Below are positions 1-11,194 of a DNA stretch of 64,000 bases, in pieces. Source of the DNA: Cercophora sp. LCS_1 (Eukaryota > Ascomycota > Sordariomycetes > Sordariales > Lasiosphaeriaceae); assembly GCA_036250225.1 (NCBI GenBank), contig JAPZLL010000008.1, forward strand, positions 310,001 to 374,000. Direction: 5' to 3'. Below the pieces are notes generated by a model. It saw nothing but the letters and a program-made list of their open reading frames with translations. It was not told where the DNA came from and did no database searches. Position numbers and translations under genes: made by a program. How positions within the stretch are numbered: position 1 is the stretch's first letter; each line of letters begins with the position of its first letter.

Positions 1-3000
1 GTGAGGGGCACAGAGGCAGTCGAGGGGTAGATGGAAGAAAAAGATGGTGGCACGCAACCAACGCCACACAAGTTGCCGGTTCGACAGAGGTGCAGAAGCA
101 AGCTGAGCCCTCTCATACATCCGGCCATCTGCGTCCACAGGTGAGAAGCCTTGCTGCCCGTCCAGCGGACGTTGTTCTGGAAGCGTGCGAATGAGGGTGC
201 GAGAGGAATGGCAGGCCGATTTCCGCGAGCGAATGCCAATGGGCCACAGTGTGCCAATGATCTCCGTCGTCGCAACATCCCGTGAACCAGATGAAGTTGA
301 CCGTCAAAAGAGGAGCAGCAGAGATGTCTGCCGCAATGGCGGGAAATGATTGGCATCGGCTGTCCCAGCTTCACACTCGCGGCTCCGCTGTGATTTGCAT
401 ACGCCGGTTGAGCAAATCACACTAAGCGTGCGCACAAAATGGAGGGGGCTAGGGACATCGTTGGGAGGGAGCGCTTGTTTGGGAGAAGACAAGACGGAAG
501 ACCCCCGGTAGTCCGTTGCAGTGGTGGGTGTGGTGTGCCGTTTGGGCATTTCTGAAGCAGCAGACGAGATGAGAGACACTGCGGCCGAGGAAGCGTCAAG
601 GAAAAAAGGCACACACACGGTACGCCGGGTGGTACTTGGCAATCCACTTTTCCCCAGACCGCTGAAGGTTGGCTGAGACTTTTTTTCTTGTGTTGAGGAG
701 GAAGGAGCTGTTCTGCAGCTGTCTTATCGTTGATGCGGAATCCCAGCCGAGTGACTCCGGCCACCCCCAAATTCGGCTAACCGTCCACCCTCCGAGTCCT
801 GTCCTCGAGCTTCAAACTGCAAGTGCCTTCTTTTCGTGCAACGCCAGGCCTAGCTACCGAGGGTGAGCTACCTTGGCCAAGGCTCTACCTGTGCCCCCGT
901 CTGTCCACCTGCGTTTTGGACTTTTGGTGCTGTGCGTTGCGTGGAGTTGCAAGCTCGCGGTCCCAGGTTGCTCTTTCCGGCATAATCCGTCTTGAAGACA
1001 CCAGACTGATGAGCCGGGGGGAGGAGCTCCTCCACTCATGCCCACCAGCCCACCAGCCCACCTGCCCATAGGCCTTGGAAGCTTCTCCCGCTCCGAAGCA
1101 GCAGCGCCAGCACTAGCACAGGAAGGAGAGGTGGGCAATCCCGTCTCCCGTCTTCTTTCGATTGGACTTTGTCCCGTGCCCCAGCACCTGGTAACGAACG
1201 AACAACCTGAACCACCTTCCATCGCCCGCAACTGCGCGGTCATTCTAGATGTTCTCTTGCATCCTCCATGCTGCCCTTGACCTTGCACTTGCGCCGAGAC
1301 CCTGGCCACGAGACACTCAATCTCTCACCCTGGAGCCCTACCGCCTGGTGCTTCATTGGGTACGGAATACATGGGGGCGAGGGGACAGCATTCTCGGTTC
1401 CGCGTCTTGTGATGGTGCATTCGCCTTCTCGCGCCGCCCCTGAGACGTCATCAAGGCTCCATCGGCGCGCCCAGCACGATATCGCATGGTTTGCGGTGGC
1501 AGCGGCCAGACCACCATTGTGACATTGTCCTTTTCATCTCATCTCGAACCGGTACCCATCCTGCCTGGCAATCGCGGGGATCAGAGATCAACGCTAGGCC
1601 CGCTCTCATCCCATCTTTTTTCGGGCGATTAGCTGGACGGAGAGACGGCGGAGGCTGCTCCTGGCGCTCATCCGTCCTGCTTGCCGGTGCCGGGCCTTGC
1701 ACTGACACTGACGCTGACACGGTCACGGTCACGGACTCGGTCACGGACGCGCGACACACAATCCATTGACTGCGAATCAAATTTCGACCACATCTGTCCT
1801 ACTGTCTTTGGCGGGTTGAGTTACTTGACTACGCAAGGAGCAGCGCAGTACATTCAAGAAAGAGAGAAAAAGTTGTCAGGGGCCCACAAAACGGTACAGA
1901 GCGCTGGTGCGGTGTCCAATAGACTGACGCCATCGGCCGTCTGTCATAGCTGTTTTGAACGTGAAAGAGGCGACAGGAAGGCTCTGCACGCCCGTCCGTC
2001 TGCACAGCACTGCGGCGCCGAGCGTCCACTCAGCAGTTCCCTCTTCAGGTTGCCCACCTCCGTTCCGGTACTGGCGCACCGCACACACCCCCCCCAGCAA
2101 CTCACTGTCTGTCAGTCATATTAACCGTAGCGGTTGGAGGCGCCCGGATCAAAGTACCCTTTCCCTTTCATTGCGGAGACAGGCCAGTCGTCAACCCCAG
2201 GTGGCAGTCTGTGCCCCCTTGTGAGGTGACCAGGGGGCCTTGCTGGCATTGCGGACTACCCTTCGATTAGCGGTCATCCATGGCCGTCCACCTGCCGGGG
2301 TGCCTTGACCTACGACCATCCTTGCTCCATCTGGGCCCCTTCCCAATTGCGCTGTCGTCTTTAAGTCGCACAAAAACCACCCAGTGCCACTGACACCAAA
2401 TCTCTCTCGACCGACCCGACTCACTGCTCAGTCCGCAAAACCCGAAGACCGCTTGCCGAGCGCCGTGGAAGACGCGAGACGGCCCTCCCGGCAGCCCAAA
2501 CACCTTTCGGAGCTGTCTGTCCACTCGTTCAACACCTGTCGTCTGGCGTGAACTGGCGACGGACCTGCGGTCCCCCGATCATCTCCAACAACAACCCACC
2601 GCCATCGCACGAGAGACAACGCCGTATGCCGTACCACTGGTCCCCCATGATCTGCCTGAGCTAGGCCGCGGTGCAGCATCTTGTCCCACCGGGCGCGTCA
2701 AATTCTCGGCCTCTGCTCGCTCACTGACAGCCAGCCGGTGTCGTTCGGCCGCACACGTCGACCCCCCACGTTCTGTAAAAGGGGCGTTGGTCTGAAGGCG
2801 ACAGTGCCGGACACCTCCAAAATCCTCTTATCACCATCTTCCTTCACCTTGCTTCTTCGGGGGCGGCAAACCCATCCAACCATCACAGCTATTCGCCCTC
2901 TCTGCCTCCCCAAACCGGTGCAACTTGGCAGCTCTCGACTGAGCACCACGTCCCTGGACACCAAGAAAACCTTCCGCATTGGCCTTGCAACATCTTTTCG

Positions 3001-3203
3001 GCTGCGACGACGCTAAGCATCGCCACCAGAGTCCTACCGCATCGGGTAATGTCGGTCGTCACCCGCAAGTACGGGGTACGGTTTGGTTGCTTGTCTCCCT
3101 TTGTGGAGACCATCTCGTCGATTAGGTCCACGCCGGCACCGTCCAGAGCAAGACGCCCGGGCAGACGAGCCATCTCACGCACTGCAGCAAGAAGTCGTCC
3201 TCT
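1..3203. other. Gene-free region; probable promoter and 5' leader
   Basis: No reading frame here has the composition, family motifs or splice structure of a gene. Frames on both strands are short and Arg/Pro/Ser-rich, as expected of random GC-rich DNA. A short GACACT/GGTCAC-type degenerate repeat lies at about 1697-1752. The right half probably holds the promoter and a long transcribed leader of the transcription factor that follows, which is common for fungal regulators. That is inference only. Confidence 0.5.
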
Positions 3204-5859
3204 ATGCAGGATATAGGCCACCGCGACGACGGATCGTGTACTCCCCTCGGTCATCGCCGTGGATTTTCGTCCCTGGCACGAATCGCACTCGACCTGACCT
3301 GGGCCGGGGCAGACTCTGCGAGCGCTGCTCATCCAGGGAGCTACCCTTCTCCGCCCATGTCAGGGTCTCCACCGCTCCCGCCGAAAGCAAGCCAGGAGGC
3401 AGCCGAGAGGGCCCAGGGAACAGCATATCAGGCAACGACGCAAGATGTTTATCGCGCCGGTCTTGCGACACAGGGCGAGGAGAGACCACCGACGACGGTT
3501 CAGGTGCCTCCCCGACTTTCACCTCCAGGCGTGCCCGAGCGAATGCCCTACGGCTTCCCACGGCTTGAGGGATCGATGACGAGACCGTTACCATACCCTC
3601 AGCAGATGGCTACCGGTGGTCCCCAGTCTGCTTATCCGACCCAGAGACCCGTGCCGACGCCGCCTCTGCCTACGCCGCAGACTTATCCGCCACCGACTTC
3701 GCAGGCAGGCCAGGACGCAATGCGCCAACCGTCGCCCAAGCCCCAGAGGAAGACCAAAGGGCATGTGGCATCTGCATGCGTACCATGCAAAAGGGCACAT
3801 CTCCGGTTTGTTTACCCCCCAGGCTTGTCCATGGCTCTCGGAATTGGAGCGCTGACCACTTTGCAGGTGCGACGGTACGTACCATGACCGACTTCCCTTG
3901 CTTTCCCATTTTGTCGCAATATATCCATAAGCAAAAAACCAGGCTGCGAGGCTGCGGCACTGGTTCTGCGGCATCTCGCGGTCATCGCCTAAGGAATTAA
4001 TTGGCATGATATTGTCAAACAATTCCGGGGACCTTTAGGCGCGGCATTGAGCACGGCCAAGCACCAGTGTGCGACATGCGATAAAGCCGCAGGAGGTGTT
4101 CCCCTGGCGGTTACCCGACGTTGAGAGGGGTGGCCGGTGGCCGACCAAGCATTGAGCCATGGAGCTGCAGGAACGGGTGGAGAGGGCCTCAAGCGAGTCC
4201 CAAAGTTTCTGTGTTCTTGGGTCCGGACTGCAGCGGCGCAAACGGCTGGGCGTGGTAACCTTCACCCGTTAGGATGACGACGCTCAGCCGACTCGCTACT
4301 GCGTGACGGACGCCAGGTCCCGCGGGAAGCCGGCCCGTTGCTTCGGGGTGTGGTGGGAATCCCGCGAATCAATTGCCCAGACTCGGCCGTTTGCGCCTTG
4401 ATTTAGCCAGCCCTCTGCATGCTCAGGAGCCGACGGCAACCAACACAAGGGGGAGAACTCCGGGCCCGCGGACACGGGCATATTGCTTGTGTCATCAACG
4501 AGATTGCAGGAGCAGCATGGCCGGGCCAGAACCGTCTGTTTTTGCTTGCAGCGCGGATGTGCGATCGATTGTTCCCATTTCCTCCGTTTCGTGTTGGCCT
4601 GCAAAGCGCATTCGAATGATTTGCTGACTCCTTTCGTAGCCCAGCGACCTTGTTCTCGGTGTACAAGCAACGGCAAGGAGGATGCGTGCATCGATGTTCA
4701 GCACAAGAAGCGTGGGCGTCCCCGGCTGCGGGACGATCGGGAGACCAAGTTTGAGGGCACTGGGTTTGCAGGCGCCGCCGGGGCGATGCGGCGGCCGATG
4801 CAGCCACACTATGGCAGTCCAGGATCCTCGATCGGTATGCCCTACGATGACACTCTCCGACGAACACAAGGGTATCGGGTACTGAAATCTCAACCAGCCG
4901 AACCGACGATCGCGCCCAGATTCCCCGAACGAGCTTTGGGGCCTGACCCTGGCATCTTTCCACCGCCGCTCTCGATCCCTCCGCGAGCTCCCGAGCCTCG
5001 AGCCTTTGAACCGGCAGCGTTTTTCACCATCGACCTGGAGTTTGGCAATGCATCCGGCCCTTTTCTCGATGCCATTGGGCGGCCAGCCGTCAACAATCTG
5101 AGACTTGTCGATGTTGTTGTGCCTGCGGACCGGGAAAAGGTAGCTGCGCTCCAGAGGCAGGTCCGGGCCGAGCGAGACAGAAGAGAACCGCCAAACTACC
5201 TGCCACCCATGTTTCCCGGACAAGAGGCCATGATTGGACTCGGGTTTAGTCAAGATGAGTTGTTGCGGTACCCATTGGACTGGAACGAACATCTCAACTT
5301 CCTTGGGCAAGACGGGCAGGCCAGGCAGCTCTCGTTCCGGATGGGACTGGCCAAGGTGAACTCGGTATATGTGGTTTTGATTTGGCTGAGCCCACCGAGG
5401 GCTTTTCAGTATCCGACACCTTCGCCAAACCCGAGAGAGATCACATACGCCTCTTATCAACAGCCGCACCACTCGTATTCCCAGCCCACGCCCGTCTCGG
5501 CCACCTTCGACTCCCGGCAATCTCGACCTGGTGATAGTGGGTATGGTCCAAGGCAATCTGGCCCGTCCGGTGCGCCCCCACCGCCCATTGCGCCTGGGTT
5601 GAGCCCTGCCCTGACTCCGTATGCCCCGACCCCGAACCGACCCGATTACTCGCTCGGCCCTTCATATCCGTCGTCCCGACCCGATTTGATGACCGGAGGA
5701 CGTCCATCCCAGGCGCCAGGGTACCAGCTTCCTCCTATAAGGAATCAGCAGCCAGGCAGCTCCCAACAGGGAAACCCATATCCACCGAGGGACGACCGAT
5801 CACGAGTGGACATTGGGGGGCTGCTCGACCGACCCGGGCCTTCAAATAAGCCCAACTGA
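3204..5859 (+). CDS. Zn2Cys6 transcription factor with PAS-like domain
   Basis: Likely nuclear DNA-binding regulator. My model is join(3204..3805, 3867..3874, 4640..5859), 609 aa. Splicing rebuilds a complete zinc cluster at about residues 190-217 with spacing CX2CX6CX5CX2CX8C, followed by a basic KKRGRPRLRDD linker. The third Cys is encoded in an 8-nt micro-exon. Intron 1 (61 nt) has a GCTGAC branch and TTGCAG end. Intron 2 (765 nt, GTACGT...TTCGTAG) is very long for this group. A PAS-like stretch begins FFTIDLEFGNASGPFLDAIG (about residue 335), and the tail is Pro/Ser/Tyr-rich. The 5' end is uncertain: ATG 3357 (MSGSPPLP) is an alternative, and a branch plus acceptor near 3311 could join an upstream exon. 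Zinc cluster plus PAS recalls the Ert1/AcuK class, but I do not assign an orthologue. Confidence 0.85.
3867..3874 (+). other. 8-nt micro-exon coding the third zinc-cluster Cys
   Basis: The exon GTGCGACG is bounded by TTGCAG on the left and GTACGT on the right. With the flanking exons it completes the Arg codon and supplies Cys-Asp plus the first base of Ala, giving HLRCDAQRPCSRC. Skipping it removes Cys3 and shifts the frame. Confidence 0.85.
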
Positions 5860-8800
5860 AAGCAGCGTTTGCGGGGTTGAGGCGGCTTGGGAATGAAACG
5901 TTTGTGGACATTGTGCGGATGGGTAAAAATACGGGCTAGCAGCTTCTGCATTTGACGAAAGAGTGTGCTTGCATTTCGGCGATTCCGGCGTAAAAATCGC
6001 ATATAATTACCGACGAGCAGTACAAAGGGCGAAACTTGGGCGATTATGACAATATCCAATATCTCGGGGTTAGGGGGTCGGAATAGGGGTAAAAGTGGGG
6101 CATTGTTTGGCGTTGATGTTTTGGTCAGGGCGGGTGAGGTGCCCTGATAACGGGCCGGTTATTATCAGCTCACGAGTGGCCGTATATACTTTTGGGCCCC
6201 TAGTTTTTCTCTTCTCTCGTTTGCTGGGCCCATGGGTCCGTACAACACAGTTTTCGGGGGGCTTGCTGTGGTTGAAAGTCGTCTGCTGAATTCTCGTTGG
6301 GCGTGGCGTTTGGGGAAGCGATCATATATCGACCTTTTGTTGGTCGGTAATTTTTGTGTTGTTAAGGTTTCGTTTTTTGTCTGGCCTGTCTTGTATGTGT
6401 ATGATGGAATGAATGACTGGACGGTCGTGAATTGGTTGGATCTTAGCAAAGATTTTTGGAAATATTTCTTGGGCGGCAGGTGGAAAAAGCAAAGCAATAC
6501 ACTGGCGGGCATATGGAACATTGGGAAATTATGAATACCCCCTTGAACGAGAGCTGGTGCTCATTTTCATCGATTGCCCTTTTTTTCCGTTGTTGTAATC
6601 TTGTCGTGGTGTTAGCGGCCAATGTTGTTGTCGTCGTCATGGGTGGTCGGGTTCGTTCGTTTGGGCTGGGTCGGGTGAGCGGGCTGGACTGGGCGTCGGG
6701 CTGGACGGGTAGGTTGTGTTCAGGCTCCAACGTTGAGATTGAATCCTAGATGCATATGGGCGGGTGTTTCTGGTTTTGAAGGCTTGTCGCGTGGGAGTCG
6801 TTCGCCGGTCTCGGTCTCAGTCTTGAGTATGCCAAGGCTTTGCACAATACTACCACCTTCCTCTCCTTCCCACCACCTCTTGAACCAAGCTATTCTTCAT
6901 CCACTGCTTCTCTTCATTCTTTCTGTGCGCTCATCATCCATCTTCCTGTACAGTGCCGGTTCGCCAGTCGGGTACTTGACGCACCGAGCGTCGTGCTGAG
7001 GTAGCGCTGGGATGAGGCCCGGGCTGGGACCATGCTGCGAGGGACTCCTTGATGCTGAGAGTTCGAACGACTGCTTGTCCTGGCCTGTCCTGGCCTGGCG
7101 CCAGAACAAAGTCTGTGGGCTTGTCTTTCTTTCCCTCACTCCACCTATCCTCGTTGTCTGGACATCGTCTGGTCGTCAGCTGTGGTCACTGCTGATGCAG
7201 CCCTACGACCGGTCTGTCGATGCCAAGGCGCGAGACCACGGCCATCGATCGATCGATCCATAGGCCATGCGGTAAAGTACCGAAGTCGAAGCTGAGTTAT
7301 CGGAACTCCATCCATCATCCAAAAGTGCAGAACGGGAATGGAAGAGATGCAAACTTGGGACGGGACGGATACAAATATAGGGTGGAAGGAGGAACGATGT
7401 TGACTCTGACTCCCGATGATCCGGATCAGGGCGGAGAGTAAATACACCCAGCCCACCAGTCGGGGGAAATAAGACAGGACAGGGTGATAAAAAAAAAAAC
7501 AAATGGACCAGGGGTGAGGAATGAGAAGGGGGCAAATCAGAGTTCAGCCCGATGGAAGCGCGAAGCTGGTCGAATCACAAGGTTGCTTGTGAGGCCGCGT
7601 CAACCGTTGGGTAGTATTGGTGGCGGGTGGGTTGGGTGAGATGGGGGAGAAGGATGATGGAGCGCAGCGCGGGTTCAGCGGTCTCCCCTAAAATAATAAT
7701 AATCGGGTGCCCAGGGGACTGGCATAATGATGATGGGAGGGAGGGGAATGATGGAAGGAGGTCTGGACAAGGTGTGTGTCCGGTGTGTCTGGTGTGGTGG
7801 TGGTGCGGCCGTGGTGAGGATAGGGTTACCTACATACAACAAGGGAGTAACCGTCGGCCATGTGTTCCTTGTCCCTCCAACCTTTTTTTCTTTTGTTTCC
7901 CCATTCGTTTCTTGGTCTTTTCTTGCTGTACATTCACGTGTGTGTTTTTGTTTTTACCCGTCCCTGCTGGCACGTATCATCTGCCTTCCTTCCAGCAGCA
8001 TTCCAGATCGTCGCCCCCTCGTCCGTCCATCCGACCCGTGGTCAGCGAAAGGGGGTCTTCCATGTTCCGCGTTTCGTGTCCGTCCGTCCGTCCGGTACCA
8101 GGGACTCTCTCGCTCACCGGTTCCTTGGGAATGGGTTAGGAAGGAGGGGGAGGGTAAAAAAGGGGTGGCTCGATGAGACCCCAGCGATACGACCGACCGA
8201 CCATTCTTCTTGAGCCGTTAGAGTAGTTGGGGATGGAGGGAGGGGACCATTCCTGTCTTTTCCCCGCGCCTAGAGTGACGGGACCGACTGGCGTCTACCA
8301 CGGGTCCCGGCATGCCCACTGCCGTTCAGCTCGTATGGGTGCTTACTGGCTTGCAGGTCGGTGTCCCCCAATGAACTGGCGCGCTTTCCATTCCGGGGGA
8401 GAGGAGGCCCATGCGGCAGCGCAACGTCTCGCTCATGCAGGGAAGAACGCCGTCCCGTCGGAGATTTTGTTACCGGCAGATTGGCGCCGCCGAGCGATCG
8501 GGAAGGGAGGGGGATGGGTGTACCCTGCTCTCTGCTGCCGCAGCGAAGCGCGCGCGATCGCCTGTTTCCCTTCTAGAAAATGCCACTGTTTCTGCCGAGC
8601 AGCATTTTGCGACAGACCATCAAACGAATCCATACTTTTTTTTATCAGTTCATCCAAAAAAAAAAAATCACCCCAAAAAAAAGATTTGGAATTGGACACA
8701 CGCACGCAAGACTTTAAATACTCTTTGCTCGCTTGCAAAATGCGCATGATGCAAAAATTCCTGACCGGATCGTTGGGACTCGACGACAATCAGGAACCGA

Positions 8801-9057
8801 CACATAATCGCCAAAAGTTGGGCATGAACACAAACCCAATCCCGCCAACCAAAGCACGCCCGCCCCTTTGACAATTGGACCGATGCATCAGATGCTCCCA
8901 CGTACCTGGCATCCTACTCTAGGAACACCGTAAATAAGGAAACCAAAAGTGGAGGAAATCAAGAACCCATCCAATGCAAACAATATCGCCAACACCGCCG
9001 GCGCAAATGACCAACTCCGGTAGTCCTAGGCCTACCACGACACAACGCAACGCGGGC
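5860..9057. other. 3.2-kb gap between convergent genes
   Basis: No convincing protein gene on either strand. Visible items are a GATC tetranucleotide run (7244-7259), CCGT/CCGA short repeats (about 8080-8095 and 8188-8202), poly-A and poly-T tracts (about 8636-8682) and purine-rich stretches around 7620-7760. Both flanking genes end here, so two 3' UTRs are expected, but they would not normally fill 3 kb. Confidence 0.5.
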
Positions 9058-9819
9058 TCAGGTACCGGGATCGTCGCCTCGTTCAGAGCCATCGTTGCCC
9101 AACATCTTGGTGTCGGTCGTGGCGTCGCCCTGTCTTGTCGCCGCATTTGCCGCACCTGCCGCCTCGACCCCGTGCGCTTGGCGCGGGGGTCGGCCCCTTG
9201 TGCTACTACGGATGGGAATTGTAGATGACAAGCCGTTGGCGGCTGTACGAGGTTGCCCGGTATCGGCGGCCGCTCGAGAAACTTGCACTTGTTGATGAGC
9301 GCCCGATGCATCCGCAACACCCGAGTTTGACGACGTGCTGCTACCGAGTAGTTCCTCCTCTAGCTCGGCCAACTCATCCAAAAGCTTGTCTCTCTTTGGG
9401 CGCGGCTCGTCCTCTTCTGATTCGCCCTCGCGCGATCGCTTCACGCCGCCCTGATGGGCGTCGGCCAGGGCGTTGTCACTCGAGTCGGTTCGGGCAATGA
9501 GATCGCCCAGGATGTGTTCCGCAGGGGCCCGGTCCTGCTGTGATGATACGGCTGATGACTGTGAGTTGTCGGTCGTCTGTGATCTTGACGGTGGGCCCGG
9601 CGTTGTTCTCCATGGGGAAGGGGATGGGGTTCGTGATGTGAGACGCAAAGTCCTTGCTGCACTCCTGCCTCTGCGTGACAGTTAGCATCACACCGCTCGT
9701 TGGTGAGGGCATGCTGCATACCTATTGCTCATGTTGACCTGCACGGACAGGTTGTCTTCGCTCCTTGCGGGATCTGGGCTGGACACCTCGGCGATGTCCT
9801 GATTCGTATCACCTCTCAT
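9058..9819 (-). CDS. Hypothetical nuclear-type protein, not recognised
   Basis: Two exons on the minus strand, complement(join(9058..9664, 9722..9819)), 234 aa. The acceptor six bases earlier (exon from 9670) is also in frame and gives 236 aa. The start at 9819 sits in CACCATGAG, a good fungal context. The donor is GTATGC and the acceptor CAG. The protein is Ser/Thr/Pro-rich at the N terminus. In the middle a bipartite basic/acidic segment (KRSREGESEEDEPRPKR) resembles a nuclear localisation signal, and a short Leu/Glu helix (LDELAELEEELL) follows. The tail is low-complexity Ala/Gly/Ser. I know no family that fits. The continuous frame across the intron and the charged helix argue for a real gene. 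Confidence 0.55.
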
Positions 9820-11194
9820 GGTGAGGCTCACGTAGGGGCTTGTGCTGATTTCTGATTGGTGAGGGCAGTTGATAGTGCAATGCACAAAAGAGATATCGGC
9901 GGCGTAAGAGGTCTGGGATGATGTCTTGCTGACATGAGAAAAATGCATCTTTATATGGTGTCTGCCGTTACAAGGGCAAAGTCTAGGTGGTCGGGGGCCG
10001 ACATGAACTGCTCTGCCGAGAGCCCTCTGAAAAGCCTCGAGAGACTTTGGAGCGCGGGTATCGTCTCGGGCTGTGGAAAAGCCAACCCCTCGAGGGCTCA
10101 GTGGCGGGAGCGGCACTCGCCCGCTCAACCGGCAGCTACCCTACATCCATACCAACGCCCGGTTGGGAGCCATGAAAGTCATGTTACCGAATCATCAAGC
10201 GCAGCCACACCGGCTCGCCCACCGGGGATCGGATCCGATCGTGCAGTGTGACAGCAAGGGAAGGTGGAGGCAGAAACAACGAAAAAAAAAATGTGTTGGC
10301 CTCAGATTCGGGCCATCCTTCCAACCCAAAGCTGAGTGTGAGCTGAAACGAAAACGGTCGAATCAAACAGAACAAAAATCGTTGGGGGCCATAATAAGAT
10401 TGGAAACCAGGTTGCCTGGATGGGAGACCTCTCAACACCACCCAGCCGAGGTGGAAACCGCCAAATTTTCTCCCAGGCACCAACATTTGGCAAGTCATTA
10501 GAAGAAAACAGAAAAGGGTCGGAAAACAGGTTGAAGGAAATGTGCGAGGCGCCTGGTAGTCATTGCAGACGAAAAGGGGAGGGGCTGTGGCTCAGCTCTC
10601 TAGCTGAAGAAACCCAGCCCGAAGGCATACGCGTATCCGCAACGACAACAGCTCAGTCGAACCATGAAGAATCACATGCTAAACACTGCACACTTGAGAG
10701 CCTTGGCTAAAATTAAAGAGAAACACAAAGGGATTGCAGCGCCGCCGGGAAACGTAGATTGCGGTGCATGTCCCGTGGCTGCATGAGGATCCGGTGCTTG
10801 CTGCTGGTGGTGAAAGTGATGCAGGAAACTCGGGCGGGTGGCCTCAGGCCAGGCTGCAAGTAGAATGCAGGAACGATACCGCTAAACCCTGTTTGTCCAC
10901 ATTATTCTCAATCCGGATTGGCCGACGGGTAGGACGCACGGGCGGCATTGAGGCTGATGAGGCTGCTGCTGGTTGCAACGTCCGGTCGCAGGGAAGGCGC
11001 CCTCTGAACCATATTGAACTTACACCAACGGTGAGGTTCTTCCAGAACAGTGCCACCCGTTCTTGCTCATCCCACCCAAGGCCGACAGTTGATGCCATCA
11101 GCGATGGGAGCCAGCACGCCCTGATTTTTTGCCCGGCGTCTGTTGAGAACCGTGCGCGCTTCTTGACCTCTTGTCATTCCAGCGCCAAGACCAA
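9820..11194. other. Divergent intergenic region upstream of MLH1
   Basis: Separates two divergently transcribed genes and should hold both promoters. I see no reading frame with coding character, no clear TATA box and no repeat. Confidence 0.5.

Noticed and set aside
4495..5556. 353-codon open frame on the minus strand
   Set aside because: Antisense to the first Zn2Cys6 gene, no family resemblance, and broken by that gene's splice structure.
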